Shown piece after piece: positions 25,233 through 35,206 of a DNA stretch of 64,000 nt. Positions within the stretch are counted from its first letter, which is position 1; each line of letters opens with the position of its first letter. The notes beneath the pieces were generated by a model. That model worked only from the letters and a program-made list of their open reading frames with translations. It had not been told where the DNA came from and made no database searches. The DNA is from an uncultured Thermoguttaceae bacterium (GTDB lineage: Bacteria > Planctomycetota > Planctomycetia > Pirellulales > Thermoguttaceae): positions 186,001 through 250,000 of the forward strand of contig CALKER010000005.1 of assembly GCA_938084835.1 (NCBI GenBank), read 5' to 3'. The position numbers and the translations under genes were made by a program.

Positions 25233-26504
25233 TTAGCGGAGGACTTGAGGAATTTCCTCGCCAGCGAAAAGTTCCTCCCATGCTTGCCTTCTACGAACGA
25301 GATAGGGCACACCGTCCATCACAAGCACCTCAGCCGGTAGCGGATGAGAGTTGTAGTTGGACGCCATCGTAAATCCGTAAGCCCCCGCACATTCGATGAC
25401 AAGCCAATCCCCCACTCTGGCGGCGGGCAACGGTCTTTTGTCAACAAATCCGCCTTCTCTTTGAGTAAAAATGTCCCCTGACTCGCACAGGGGACCGCCG
25501 ACGATGACCTCCTGAAGCGATTCTTCCTCCGTTCTGTGTCGATAAGCGATGCTCATGTGGTGGTAAGCGCCGTACAGGATTGGCCGGGCCAAGCAGTTAA
25601 AGCCAGCATCCACAAGATAAAAACTGTTCGGACCCTGGCGTTTGACAGCACGAATTTCGGTGATCAAAAAGCCACTTTCGGCGACAAGATATCGCCCGGG
25701 CTCGATCTCCAGGCGGAGGGGGTGTCCCAAGGCTTGTTCCAGCCTGCGACGGGTGCCATCCCAAAGCTGGAAATAGCGATGGACATCGATTCGGGCCTCC
25801 CCAGGTCGATAGGGAACGGGTAGTCCGCCGCCGCCACTGATGGAGCGGATTCTCCCCCCAGCCTGGCGTACTGCCTGCTCCATGGCAGAACAGACCTGGG
25901 CAAGGTGATCGAAATCGCTCCCCGAGCCAATGTGCATGTGCAGGCCGGTGACCGATAGTCCCCACCGTTCTGCCAGCGTGATGGCCTCCGGAAGATCCTC
26001 GTACCAAATCCCGTGCTTCGAATGGTGGCCACCAGTGTTGGTTTTTTGGCTATGACCGTGACCAAATCCGGGATTAATCCGTAAGGTGATCTCTCGCCCC
26101 GGTGCCAGGCGGCCGTATTGACCGATCATATCCATGGAGCCGCAATTGACGTGAATCCCCTTATCGATGATAAGCTGGAGGGAGGTGCGATCGAAGATAT
26201 CGGCGCAGTAAACGATAGGCGGAGGGTCCGCGGTGGGAGGAAAGCCTGCGGCCAACGCCCGGCAAATTTCACCCGCACTTACGGCGTCGACGACTGCTCC
26301 TTCCTTCCGCACCAGGGCCAAGACGGCAAGATTTGAACACGCCTTCTGCGCATAGCGTATCACGTCGAATTGACGCAGCTCGGCGATACGCTGACGAATG
26401 ACCGCTGCATCATACACATATAGGGGGGTTCCGAACCGCTCCGCAAGCTCGGCGACTTTCACCCCACCAATTTCGGTACGGACTGAAGGAAATGCCTCGG
26501 ACAT
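25233..26504 (-). CDS. lysA: Diaminopimelate decarboxylase
   Basis: The 423-residue product is a fold-type III PLP enzyme that converts meso-diaminopimelate to lysine, the last step of lysine synthesis. The PLP lysine is Lys54 in IRYAQKACSN, a form close to the E. coli LysA motif. Other family segments are present: HMHIGSGSD (189-197), phosphate-binding SGGGGLPVPY (223-232), EPGRYLVAESG (268-278), and CESGD (340-344), whose Cys and Glu-Asp contact the substrate in the dimer. The length is normal. The start ATG 26504 has a weak ribosome-binding site. There is no other lysine gene nearby, so it appears to stand alone. Confidence 0.9.
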   Translation of the reverse strand: MSEAFPSVRTEIGGVKVAELAERFGTPLYVYDAAVIRQRIAELRQFDVIRYAQKACSNLAVLALVRKEGAVVDAVSAGEICRALAAGFPPTADPPPIVYCADIFDRTSLQLIIDKGIHVNCGSMDMIGQYGRLAPGREITLRINPGFGHGHSQKTNTGGHHSKHGIWYEDLPEAITLAERWGLSVTGLHMHIGSGSDFDHLAQVCSAMEQAVRQAGGRIRSISGGGGLPVPYRPGEARIDVHRYFQLWDGTRRRLEQALGHPLRLEIEPGRYLVAESGFLITEIRAVKRQGPNSFYLVDAGFNCLARPILYGAYHHMSIAYRHRTEEESLQEVIVGGPLCESGDIFTQREGGFVDKRPLPAARVGDWLVIECAGAYGFTMASNYNSHPLPAEVLVMDGVPYLVRRRQAWEELFAGEEIPQVLR

Positions 26505-27044
26505 CGTACCTGACTCGCGAGATATACGACGGCGATTTTAGAAACCCAGCTAGCGGAAAGCGTTTTAGTAATTTTTGCCGATTAGGCACCACTACTCCGG
26601 GAAAGGGCTGCTACCTCTCCTGACACGTGGCATGGCGGTGCCAGAACGATCGGAAAAGAAGAAACCCTTCTAGCATAACGAGTAGTTTAGGGCGGGAGAA
26701 TATCGCACCAATGTGCCAACTGGTCGCCGGCCTCCACGATTTGGGAGGTAGCATCGGACCGAAATCCAAACGGTCCTTGCGGCAGGAAAAGTTCATTTTC
26801 CCTGTGGAACAGATTCCCGACCATTTTGATTACGGGTTTGATTACGGGCCTCACCGAACCGGTCAGATAGTGAATGCTAGGCTCGGCCGGTTTTTAGTCC
26901 GGCCTGCTGCCCCTGAAGGATGGGAAGCACTTTCCAAGGGCGAACTGATTTTTACCAGTGTTCCTGGCTTTCTGGCGGGTCATTCCCCCCCTCACACAAA
27001 TTCCGCGGGAGATCCCCGCCAGCTTCCTAATACCTTTCCAACGT
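26505..27044. other. Gap between lysA and the PPC gene
   Basis: No gene is seen in 540 bases. A 12-bp tandem duplication lies at 26825-26848. Confidence 0.5.
26825..26848. repeat. 12-bp perfect tandem duplication
   Basis: TTTGATTACGGG occurs twice without a gap. Confidence 0.8.
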
Positions 27045-29264
27045 TTACTGGATGATGCGTGCTTCGATATTGGCAATTTGTCTGTTTGTGAAGTCGTCTG
27101 TGAGTAGATATTCCTGGTAAAGGGCCTCAATTTGGCGCACATACCAGTCGACCGAGGCCCGAGTGGTGGTGCGCGGAACATCCTTAGGCCGGTCTTCGTC
27201 GCGGATGGGGGGCCGGACCCGTGTCGCCGGCGGCCGGTACGAGGGATTAAAGACCAGAAGGGGCAAGCTTTCCGCCGGCAGCAGATGCCGCCACAAAAAG
27301 GCCTGCATTCGGTCCTCTGCGGGTACAGCTTCGCGAACGATTTCCTCTTCTCCCACCTTCGCCACGCCAATGACCCGGATGTTTACCGGTGATTTTGTTT
27401 CTGCCAGGGACGTACGCACGGCCAACCCCACGGAGACCTGATTCGGATTCAGCGTCGCACCTGGGGACTCCACCCCTTCCGGCAGGTCGCTACATCGAAG
27501 ACTGATCGGCACATTCAAGCCGTCCTTACGGATGACGAAAACCGTCAGCGACACAGAGCCTTTGCTGGGAATTCCCACCCGAGAGGGCACGACACGTAAC
27601 GCGAAATCCGGTCGCGGCGGACTTATCCGCAAGCGATAGGCGCAGTCCGGGCCGGATTGGCGCCGCACATCCCCCACATGAATGAAATACCGTCCGTCGC
27701 TCGGAAGCGTGACCATCAAGTAGGAGTCGGCATGGTCCGTATTCAGTCCACTGGCCGCATCGTGGTAGTCATCGTTCAGTGCAACGATTTCACCGCTTTC
27801 GGTGCTGACTTTAATCAAACTATCCATGGGGGAACCCAGTCGCCGGGCATAGACCTCCGTGACTAACACTTGGCCGGCTTTTCCTTCCACCTCAAAGGTA
27901 TCCCAGTCCCCCGGTTGATCGATTCGGCCGTTGATGATCACCGGCAGTGTTACCTTTTGGGCCTGGGAGGGATCGTTGTTCGGCTCTTGCTCAAAGAGTT
28001 CCGGAAGGGTATCAAGCATTATCGGCAAGCGGTTGGAAAGGTAAGGCCCTTTTTGCACGCTCACCCAATGAATGCCCGGGGGAGTGTCGCCCGGTGGCAA
28101 GAGCACGTTGGCGCCGTCAAGGTTCCACCCATGAGTTTCCAACCGCAGTGGTTCGCCCACGCGCCCTCCTAAGGGAAAGATGCTTGTCAAGTAAGGCAGC
28201 TCGCCAACAGTAATGCGATAGACAAAACTTTCCCGTCCGCGGAAAAGGGCATCGTGAATCGTTAGCACATATTCCCCGTCCTCCGGCACTTCGAAGAAAA
28301 GCTGGGGATCGGGGTTTGAGCGGAAGTCATCACAATAAGCCACTTCCTTCCCCGCCGCATTATGAACCCGAATCACCGCTTGTAACCACCCCGGCACCGC
28401 ATCGGGGACATACGGGATGAGTTCTCGCGCCACAACGGAAATGACCAGCTTTTGACCCTTCCGAGCAAAAAAGCGATAACGATTGAATTCTCCGGGGGCA
28501 ATTTGCCCGTTCATGGTACAGGGAATGGTGATGCGGATTTCTTCCTCCTCCGGCGGGCGCTTGCGCTGAGCCAAATGCTCGCGACCAAGCACAGGCAGCT
28601 GGGCAGTCTTCATGGGTTTGCGACAGACTTCCGGCACCTGACCTACATAGAAGGGAAGAGCATTGGAGAGGCCCTGTGTTGTTACCACCCGAATTTCCCG
28701 CCGTCCGGGGATGGCATCTGGACTAATAGTCACCTCGGCAAACACCAGCTCACAATGGGCCCGCACGGCGGGGAATCGCTCATCCTCCTGGAAAATCATT
28801 TGGATTCGACGGATGAGGTTTCGCCGGGCTCGCTCCTTCAGCGGCAAATCGGCATCACCGTTGCCCAAAGCCTCGAAAGGCTTCACGAGCTCCGGGGGTC
28901 CTACCGGCGCCGGGAATTCGTAAAAAGCCATCCGACTGATCAAGCCTTCATCCATGGCGACATCCGGATTTTCAAGCTCTTTTAGCTGCTGCCGGAGCAG
29001 ATCCAGCTCCTGATTGCTCATGACCCGGAGGTAGTCGACCAAACGGACGGTGACACCCTCGCCGCTGACAATCAGGCCGGTGGGGTTAGCCAATCCTTGC
29101 CCCCCAAGCCGGATGGGAAAAGTTGTGCCTTGTTGACCGCCGGCCGGGTACACATACCCGATGTATTGCCTTTGTGCAAACACGGGGGCTGCAATCGTCA
29201 ACAGAAGTAGCCACAACCCTCCCGCAAATAGCTCCGCAAAGTGAATGCGCCGTACGATTCTCAT
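27045..29264 (-). CDS. Secreted protein with pre-peptidase C-terminal (PPC) domains
   Basis: The 739-residue product has a clear signal peptide (hydrophobic core GGLWLLLLTIAAP, cleavage after VFA) and a planctomycete-specific N-terminal part (GYVYPAGGQQGTTFPIRLGG). Two beta-sandwich PPC-type domains follow (INGRIDQPGDWDTFEVEGKAGQVL; SYLMVTLPSDGRYFIHVGD), and a C-terminal extension. PPC domains are binding modules in secreted proteins. ATG 29264 is preferred over 29279 because GGAG lies 6 bases before it. The gene follows the DUF1501 gene, which follows the DUF1549/DUF1553 gene, on the same strand; this trio recurs in planctomycetes and is thought to act together outside the cytoplasm, but its task is not known. 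Confidence 0.85.
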   Translation of the reverse strand: MRIVRRIHFAELFAGGLWLLLLTIAAPVFAQRQYIGYVYPAGGQQGTTFPIRLGGQGLANPTGLIVSGEGVTVRLVDYLRVMSNQELDLLRQQLKELENPDVAMDEGLISRMAFYEFPAPVGPPELVKPFEALGNGDADLPLKERARRNLIRRIQMIFQEDERFPAVRAHCELVFAEVTISPDAIPGRREIRVVTTQGLSNALPFYVGQVPEVCRKPMKTAQLPVLGREHLAQRKRPPEEEEIRITIPCTMNGQIAPGEFNRYRFFARKGQKLVISVVARELIPYVPDAVPGWLQAVIRVHNAAGKEVAYCDDFRSNPDPQLFFEVPEDGEYVLTIHDALFRGRESFVYRITVGELPYLTSIFPLGGRVGEPLRLETHGWNLDGANVLLPPGDTPPGIHWVSVQKGPYLSNRLPIMLDTLPELFEQEPNNDPSQAQKVTLPVIINGRIDQPGDWDTFEVEGKAGQVLVTEVYARRLGSPMDSLIKVSTESGEIVALNDDYHDAASGLNTDHADSYLMVTLPSDGRYFIHVGDVRRQSGPDCAYRLRISPPRPDFALRVVPSRVGIPSKGSVSLTVFVIRKDGLNVPISLRCSDLPEGVESPGATLNPNQVSVGLAVRTSLAETKSPVNIRVIGVAKVGEEEIVREAVPAEDRMQAFLWRHLLPAESLPLLVFNPSYRPPATRVRPPIRDEDRPKDVPRTTTRASVDWYVRQIEALYQEYLLTDDFTNRQIANIEARIIQ

Positions 29265-29532
29265 GGCTTGCTCCGCCATAGTCGCCCTGGACGAATGGAC
29301 TTGATTTGGGCCTTACCGGAAAAATAGGTCCCCCATCTTCGCAGGGGGAGTCACTTCCAGCCGAGTCTCTGTTCGCGCAAGCTCGCTTGCAATAGCGCAC
29401 TGCACCTGCGCCCGACATATTTCCGGGGAGTAAATCGGGACAGGTCAACGGTGTGTATTTATTTAACGGGCTTGCCGTCTAGGAAATTCGGCCGCGTCCG
29501 GGACCAATGACCCTTACCTCAGCTTTTTACCT

Positions 29533-30951
29533 TTACAACAGCTCTTCCAACATGCCGGCCGACGGCATCCGCTCCCCTTCCGGATCGAGCACTCGAGCTC
29601 CCAGACCCTGTGGATCGGGAAGTTCGGCTTTCGAATCGATGCCGGCAAGCAAATAGAAAGTGCCTAACAGGTCCACCGGATAAACCGGTCGTTCCTTAAC
29701 GTTTTCGCCCTTTTCGTCGGTCTGCCCCACGACGCGACCTCCTTTTAAACCGCCACCGGCCACCAGCACGGTGAAGACGCGACCGTAATGATGTCGGCCA
29801 CCGTTCCACGGTGGCTCCCAGGATACCCGAGGAGTTCGCCCGAACTCCCCAGTACACCACACCAAGGTGGTATCAAGGAGCCTCCGACGGTGAAGGTCCT
29901 CTATTAAGGCGGCCAACCCCTGATCCAGCATCGGACATTGTCGCCGCATGGTGGCAAAGTGGTTGGCATGGGTATCCCATCCCCCGGGGAAGCTAATGGT
30001 GATGTACGGGACACCGGCCTCCACCAAGCGGCGAGCTACCAAGCACTCTTGACCAAAGGTGTTGCGCCCGTAACGATCGCGAACATCGCGCGGCTCGTTA
30101 TCTAGGTTGAACACTTCCCGGCCTTCCCCGAGGATCAGCTGGTAGGCGCGCTCCTTCGCTTCTTCCACGGCGGCCATATCTGACACATGGCTGAGGCCTG
30201 CACCAAGCATGTTGATGCGCTCCAGCAGTTGCCGCCGCGCCCTTTGACGATCATCGCTAATTCCGCGGTTGATGATCCCCTGCACTTCGAACCTTTGGGC
30301 GTTCGGGTCACCCCCGGTGGCAAAGGGTTTATAAGCTGGGCCTAAGAATCCCTCCTCAGAGAATCGGCCAGCGGCCTGGAGCATCACGATATACGGGGGA
30401 AGCAACCCGGTGTATTCCTTCCGCCGGAAATAGGCGAAGATTGCCCCAACACTGGGGTAGGACAGCTGTCCCCCAGGCCGATGCCCGGTTTGCATGAGGT
30501 AGGCAGCTGTTTCGTGCCCATCGTTCCCGTGCGTCATACTTCGGATGAGGGAGTACTTGTCTGCCTGCTTGGCCAGCTCGGGGAAAAGCGAACTTAGTTG
30601 GATTGAATCGACATTGCTTCCGATAACCCGGTCGAACTCGCCCAAATAATCGTATCCGGCACCGGGCTTAGGATCCCAGGTGTCGTTGTGTGACATACCA
30701 CCCCACAAGAAGATTTGGATGACGGATCGAATCTTGGGTTTGTTTTGGGCTTTGGCGTTGGCGGCTTCGTCGCGAGCGGCTTTTTGCTCGGCCAATTCTT
30801 CTTCTGGCTTTTTCTGAGCTACCGCTGCATAGGCAAGCGGATGCAAGGATCCGGCGGCGGCTAAGATCCCTGCGGTTCCTACGAGTCCCTGCCGCATTAC
30901 CTCGCGCCGCGACAGTTGGTCCCGATGATGCGATTCCGGCCGGCGTTTCAT
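29533..30951 (-). CDS. DUF1501 family protein with twin-arginine signal
   Basis: The 472-residue product begins with a Tat-type signal (LSRREVMRQGLVGTAGIL, about 14-31) and belongs to DUF1501, sulfatase-like alkaline-phosphatase-fold proteins abundant in planctomycetes. Typical segments are FLWGGMSHNDTWDPKPGAG, RSMTHGNDGHETAAYLMQTG, SFPGGWDTHANHF and WCTGEFGRTPRV. Several His/Asp residues could bind metal, but the usual sulfatase Cys/Ser motif is absent. It should be folded with cofactor in the cytoplasm and exported. AGGAG 9 bases before ATG 30951 supports the start. It lies between the DUF1549/DUF1553 and PPC genes, with 160 and 268 bases of spacing. Confidence 0.9.
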   Translation of the reverse strand: MKRRPESHHRDQLSRREVMRQGLVGTAGILAAAGSLHPLAYAAVAQKKPEEELAEQKAARDEAANAKAQNKPKIRSVIQIFLWGGMSHNDTWDPKPGAGYDYLGEFDRVIGSNVDSIQLSSLFPELAKQADKYSLIRSMTHGNDGHETAAYLMQTGHRPGGQLSYPSVGAIFAYFRRKEYTGLLPPYIVMLQAAGRFSEEGFLGPAYKPFATGGDPNAQRFEVQGIINRGISDDRQRARRQLLERINMLGAGLSHVSDMAAVEEAKERAYQLILGEGREVFNLDNEPRDVRDRYGRNTFGQECLVARRLVEAGVPYITISFPGGWDTHANHFATMRRQCPMLDQGLAALIEDLHRRRLLDTTLVWCTGEFGRTPRVSWEPPWNGGRHHYGRVFTVLVAGGGLKGGRVVGQTDEKGENVKERPVYPVDLLGTFYLLAGIDSKAELPDPQGLGARVLDPEGERMPSAGMLEELL

Positions 30952-31111
30952 GGTTTCCGTCTCCTGCCAAAGGAGGACTCAGATCGTTTCACCATCCTTC
31001 CCCGCTTAAAGATCCATCGGAAAAACCGGCAGAGCTTTCACCCTCTCCTGCCGAGCGTTCGGATCGAATTGCGTTTACATCTCGGGTATCACCAATAGTG
31101 GAAAACCCAAT

Positions 31112-34100
31112 TTAGTGCCGTAAGAGAAACTCCGGAGTATTCATCAACGCCCAGGCCAAGTCAATCCATAAATCGCGTCCCCGAGCCACGCCCAGTTTAG
31201 CGTATTCCTCGATTGCTTGAAGCTCAAGCTCGGTGGGGAATCTCGAGAGGATGGTCAAATACAACGTTTCGGCAACTTGGCGGCTATCACCGCCGGAAGA
31301 GGCGATCGCTCCCAGTTTCGGCCCTGTCTGCAATTTGTTGTGAATATGCACGGAGTTAAGCATATGGAGCCACTGCAAGGCTCCAAGCTCGTTGGTACGC
31401 TCGCTTTCTAAACCCGAGGCCCGGGCCGAGCGACCAAATAGCGTTAGGAACGAATCGGTCACACTTCCATCCCCTATAGCCGTGGCGGGCATTCCTGTGG
31501 GGATATAGGTGAAAGGTTCTGGGACGGGGCTTGTGTACAAATCGTAGCTTCCCGTGATGTCGTTTACGACATCAATGAGGACCTCTGCCTCCAGGCGACG
31601 TAACGGATAGCTGGCAAACAGCGCCCGAGCCTCCGGCGAATCAGACCGCGGAATGCACGAAAATTGGTAAGTGGCGGAGGTGAAAATCAGTCGCTTCAGA
31701 TGTTTCAGATCGTAACCACTGGAAACAAACTCCTGTTCCAAATAGGCAAGAAGTTCCGGGATACTGGGAGGATTGTCATCGCGGATGTCATCCGGCTCGT
31801 GAATGATCCCGCGCCCCATGATCCACGCCCAAGTACGATTGACAATCGCCCGCACGAACCACGGGTTATCAGGGCGAATAAGCCAGTCGGCGAACACCTC
31901 GCGCGGATCGCGGTCTGGGGGAATAACCGTTTTGGTTCCATCCGGGAAGACGGCTTCGATCGGGCCATTTTCACGTAACGGCTCCGCCAAATTCTGAGGG
32001 ATTTGATTGCTCAGTTGCACCGACCCGGCCACCGAGTCCACACCTGGCGCCACCGCCCCCGGCACTTCTCGGATTTTCAATGGGTCCCAGAAAACAATTT
32101 CCTCCTTCCACTCGCTAGTGGGTTTGTACCCCACCTGAGAGAAGAACACAGCCATCTGCTCCCGCCGTTCCATGGGCCACTGTTCGAACCGCGTTCCCAT
32201 GAACGTCAGGGCCACCGCCGAGGCAATGCCCATCGGAGAGCGGTCCTGAATGGCACGGTAAAAATTCACCGCCCCTACGCGGAAGTTGCTACCGCTTGAG
32301 GTCAACAGTTCCCGGACAAACCGGTCATAAGGTTTATTCGATGCCAACGACTCCCACACCCACCGGTGATAAGCCTGCGCACCGTTGGGCCACACTTTGA
32401 CCGGAAATTCCGCCTTGATTCGAAGGATATCGGCCCATTTCATCGACCAGTAGTCGAAATGGGAGGGTTGTTCGAGGAGTTTGTCCACAAGGGCGCTACG
32501 CTTATTGGGAGTTGTGTCGCGGATGAAAGCTCGCGCCTCGTCGGCTGACGGTAGCTTGCCTGTGATATCCAGGTACACCCGTCTGACGAAAACCGCGTCG
32601 GAGCAAAGCGCCGGTTGGATGCCCAGACCCTGAAGCTTGGCCAAGACGATTTCATCGATTTTATTCATCGGCCGGACCGGTTCCGGACTCTCGAAGATGG
32701 CCGGCAGCTGCTTGGCGGCAATAGCGGCGTACAGTTTACGCCTGGCCCGTTCGGCCATAGCGCGTTTTTCGTCCGCAAGGGCTTTGGCTTGAAGGTACGC
32801 AGCTCGAGCCTGCTCGGCCTGGGAGCGGAGGGCTTCCGCGGCTTCCTCAGCTTCCTTGACGGCCTGGGCTTCGGCCTCAAAGTTTTGTTTTGCTATTTCG
32901 ATTTGCTTTTTGAGATTCTCCAAGCTCTCTAAAGCCGCCTTTTTCTGCGCTTCGGCCCGATTCAAGGTTTGCTCTGTGGAGTTTAGCTGCATTGTGAGCT
33001 GTTCCACCCGTTGTTGCGCCGGAGTCAGCGCATTGCGGGCCTCGTCAGCAGCTTTACGCTTTGCATTGGCCTCGGCCCGGGCTTGCTCAGCGGCAGTATC
33101 GCGGGCCAGGATGTCTTTGGCCGCCTCCACGGCTGCCTGATGGACCGCGGCGGCGGTTGCTACGCGATTCTTGGCCTCGGTGAGGGTTTCCTCGGCAGCT
33201 TTTTTCGCCCTTTGAGCTGCGGCAAGTTTCTCCGCAGCCGCAGCGAGCTGAGCCTCTGCTTCTTTCACCGATGCCTGAAGTTTAACCACCAGGGCTTTGG
33301 CCTCTTCCGCTGATTTTCGCTTGGCGGCTGCCTCCTCGGCGGCAGCCCTCCGAGCATCCTCACCTGCGTTGGGGTCATCCTCGAGCTGTTTAGCTTGGGT
33401 GTCGGAGGTTTGAGCGATCTTTTCGGCCTCTTCGGCCGCATGAGAAGCAGCAGCAAGCTCGGACTGGAGTTTTGCGAGCGCCTCCTCGGCGGCCCGCTTC
33501 TGGGCCTCGGCCTCTGCGAAATTTTTGTCGACCTCGGCGAGTTTGGTTTGAGCACTTTCCTCAAGCTGCCTTGCCTGATTTAGGGCCGCCGCTGCCTCGA
33601 GGACGGCCTGGCGTTTTGCCTTAACCTCGGCCGCCAACTGGGCCTTTTCGGCGGCAACTTTTTCGGACTCGGCCCGAGCTTGCTCGGCAGCCGCGACGGC
33701 GTTCTTAGCGGCTTCGATTTGCTCGCGAAGTTTGGCGATAGCCTCGTCGGTGGGCTTCTTTTGGGCTTCCAGGGTTGCTATTTGCTGAGCTAAGACGCTG
33801 GACCGTTGCTCGACCTGCTGAAGGGCCGATTGGGCTCGGCTTACCTCTTCCTGGGCCTCCTCAACCTGTTTTTGTTTAGCCGCCAATTCTTCGGCAGCCT
33901 TTGCTTTGTCTGCCTCTGTGGCAGCAGGATCTTCAGCCAACTGCATGGCACGAGTTTGTGCCTCCTGGGCCTCTTTTTGGGCAGTCTCGAGGGCTTGCCG
34001 GGCCGATGTGAGCTGGGTCTGAGCGGCAATTACCGCCTGGTCGGCTTCCTTCTTTTGGGCGGAAAGTTCGTTTACAGCTGCCACGATTGGGGCGATTTGG

Positions 34101-34726
34101 GCTTGAAGCGTGGCCACTTGTTGCCCGAGCAGAGCCAAGGCTCGCCGCGCCACATCAAGCTGCCCGTGAAGCATTCGTACACGTGCCCAAGCTGCCTCGG
34201 CCTGAATTTCCTCGGCGTGTGCCGCGTCCTCGGCAATTTTGGCCGCAAGCTCGGCCTCGCGTGCGGCGCGTTCGGCCGATTCCCAAGCTTCCCGAAGCGG
34301 AGTAGCAGCGGCACGGGCCGCCTCCAAATCTTTCTCCAATTTCGTTTTTGTTTCGGTTGCTTCGGCGATGGTCTTTTCGGCGGCCGCCAAGTCGCTTTCG
34401 GCCCGTTGCAGGAGTTGCTGGCCACGATCTCCAGCCATCTCCCGACTTTCGTCGGCCTGTCGCCGCTTGGCGTAGGCTGCCTGCCGGGCAGTTGAGAATT
34501 CACTTTCGGCTTTTTGCATCGCTTCCCGCAAAGGGGCCAAGGCAGCTTCCGCTTCCCGAGCGGCTTTTTCGGCCGCTTCGTACTCTGCCCGAGCTACCGC
34601 TTCCGGATCGGGTGTTGCCTCCTGTAAGGCCTCGCAAACCAAGGCCCCACCCCAGATCCACACCCAAATAGAAGCACCAACAACGATCAACCACGATCCA
34701 CAACGGCGCTTCATGACTTTGTGCAT
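31112..34726 (-). CDS. DUF1549/DUF1553 protein with a very long N-terminal coiled coil
   Basis: The 1204-residue product has a signal peptide (GSWLIVVGASIWVWIWGG), then about 640 residues of Ala/Glu/Lys/Gln-rich coiled coil (about 40-680), then DUF1549 (from KIDEIVLAKLQGLGIQP, about 690) and DUF1553 (from DPREVFADWLIRPDNPWFVR, about 955). In most planctomycete relatives the N-terminal part is a small cytochrome c-like module with CxxCH; no such motif is found here, and the coiled coil takes its place. A secreted, rod-like scaffold that carries the two DUF domains is the simplest reading. Start: ATG 34726 (GGGAAG 6 bases before) or ATG 34714; the upstream open frame to 34816 lacks a signal peptide. 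It is the first gene of the DUF1549/DUF1501/PPC set. Confidence 0.88.
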   Translation of the reverse strand: MHKVMKRRCGSWLIVVGASIWVWIWGGALVCEALQEATPDPEAVARAEYEAAEKAAREAEAALAPLREAMQKAESEFSTARQAAYAKRRQADESREMAGDRGQQLLQRAESDLAAAEKTIAEATETKTKLEKDLEAARAAATPLREAWESAERAAREAELAAKIAEDAAHAEEIQAEAAWARVRMLHGQLDVARRALALLGQQVATLQAQIAPIVAAVNELSAQKKEADQAVIAAQTQLTSARQALETAQKEAQEAQTRAMQLAEDPAATEADKAKAAEELAAKQKQVEEAQEEVSRAQSALQQVEQRSSVLAQQIATLEAQKKPTDEAIAKLREQIEAAKNAVAAAEQARAESEKVAAEKAQLAAEVKAKRQAVLEAAAALNQARQLEESAQTKLAEVDKNFAEAEAQKRAAEEALAKLQSELAAASHAAEEAEKIAQTSDTQAKQLEDDPNAGEDARRAAAEEAAAKRKSAEEAKALVVKLQASVKEAEAQLAAAAEKLAAAQRAKKAAEETLTEAKNRVATAAAVHQAAVEAAKDILARDTAAEQARAEANAKRKAADEARNALTPAQQRVEQLTMQLNSTEQTLNRAEAQKKAALESLENLKKQIEIAKQNFEAEAQAVKEAEEAAEALRSQAEQARAAYLQAKALADEKRAMAERARRKLYAAIAAKQLPAIFESPEPVRPMNKIDEIVLAKLQGLGIQPALCSDAVFVRRVYLDITGKLPSADEARAFIRDTTPNKRSALVDKLLEQPSHFDYWSMKWADILRIKAEFPVKVWPNGAQAYHRWVWESLASNKPYDRFVRELLTSSGSNFRVGAVNFYRAIQDRSPMGIASAVALTFMGTRFEQWPMERREQMAVFFSQVGYKPTSEWKEEIVFWDPLKIREVPGAVAPGVDSVAGSVQLSNQIPQNLAEPLRENGPIEAVFPDGTKTVIPPDRDPREVFADWLIRPDNPWFVRAIVNRTWAWIMGRGIIHEPDDIRDDNPPSIPELLAYLEQEFVSSGYDLKHLKRLIFTSATYQFSCIPRSDSPEARALFASYPLRRLEAEVLIDVVNDITGSYDLYTSPVPEPFTYIPTGMPATAIGDGSVTDSFLTLFGRSARASGLESERTNELGALQWLHMLNSVHIHNKLQTGPKLGAIASSGGDSRQVAETLYLTILSRFPTELELQAIEEYAKLGVARGRDLWIDLAWALMNTPEFLLRH

Positions 34727-35142
34727 ACAGAGCTTCCCAGTGATGAACGAATCTCGCGTCAGATGCCCGTTGCCACGGGGTCGAGGCACTTGCCCGGCAC
34801 GCTTACCGGTTGTCACACGTCCACAATACTTAAGTCCCTAACTTCGCTGGCGATTCGCCCGGAGACGACCGCTTGTTCGCTAGGGCCAAAGCTTTGGAAT
34901 CCGTTCCGCGGGCCTATTTACTGCTAGTTGCCACAGCTTCGGAGGGTAGCGTTGTTGGTAGGTAGAATACGGGAAATGGAAAAATCCTGGGTGGCTAAGC
35001 TTGCATGGGAGGTTCAAAGCTTAGTACACGGCTGATGTGCGCCCGTGGCCGTGTCACTTCAAGCGACTGGTCGCCGCTTGCGGCGGACTAAGAAATCTTA
35101 CCTCCGCGCGACTCTGTGCCAGCAAGGATGCCTGATCTTCCT

Positions 35143-35206
35143 GCCGAAAGCCGTAGCTCCATTTGTGCGTAGCTTTCGGCCCTCACCGGTGAGGAGCCTC
35201 TGGCTC
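35143..35206. other. Three consecutive hairpins (candidate structured RNA or binding region)
   Basis: First, GCCGAAAGC (35143-35151) pairs with GCTTTCGGC (35172-35180), 9 bp with a 20-base loop. Second, CCTCACCGGTGAGG (35181-35194) is a perfect 14-bp palindrome. Third, GAGCC-TCT-GGCTC (35194-35206) forms a 5-bp hairpin. Together they occupy 64 bases without gaps, over 400 bases from either flanking gene. No known RNA family is recognised. Confidence 0.6.

Noticed and set aside
32615-34495. Long plus-strand frames (for example 33806-34495)
   Set aside because: They are mirror frames of the Ala/Glu-rich coiled coil on the minus strand.
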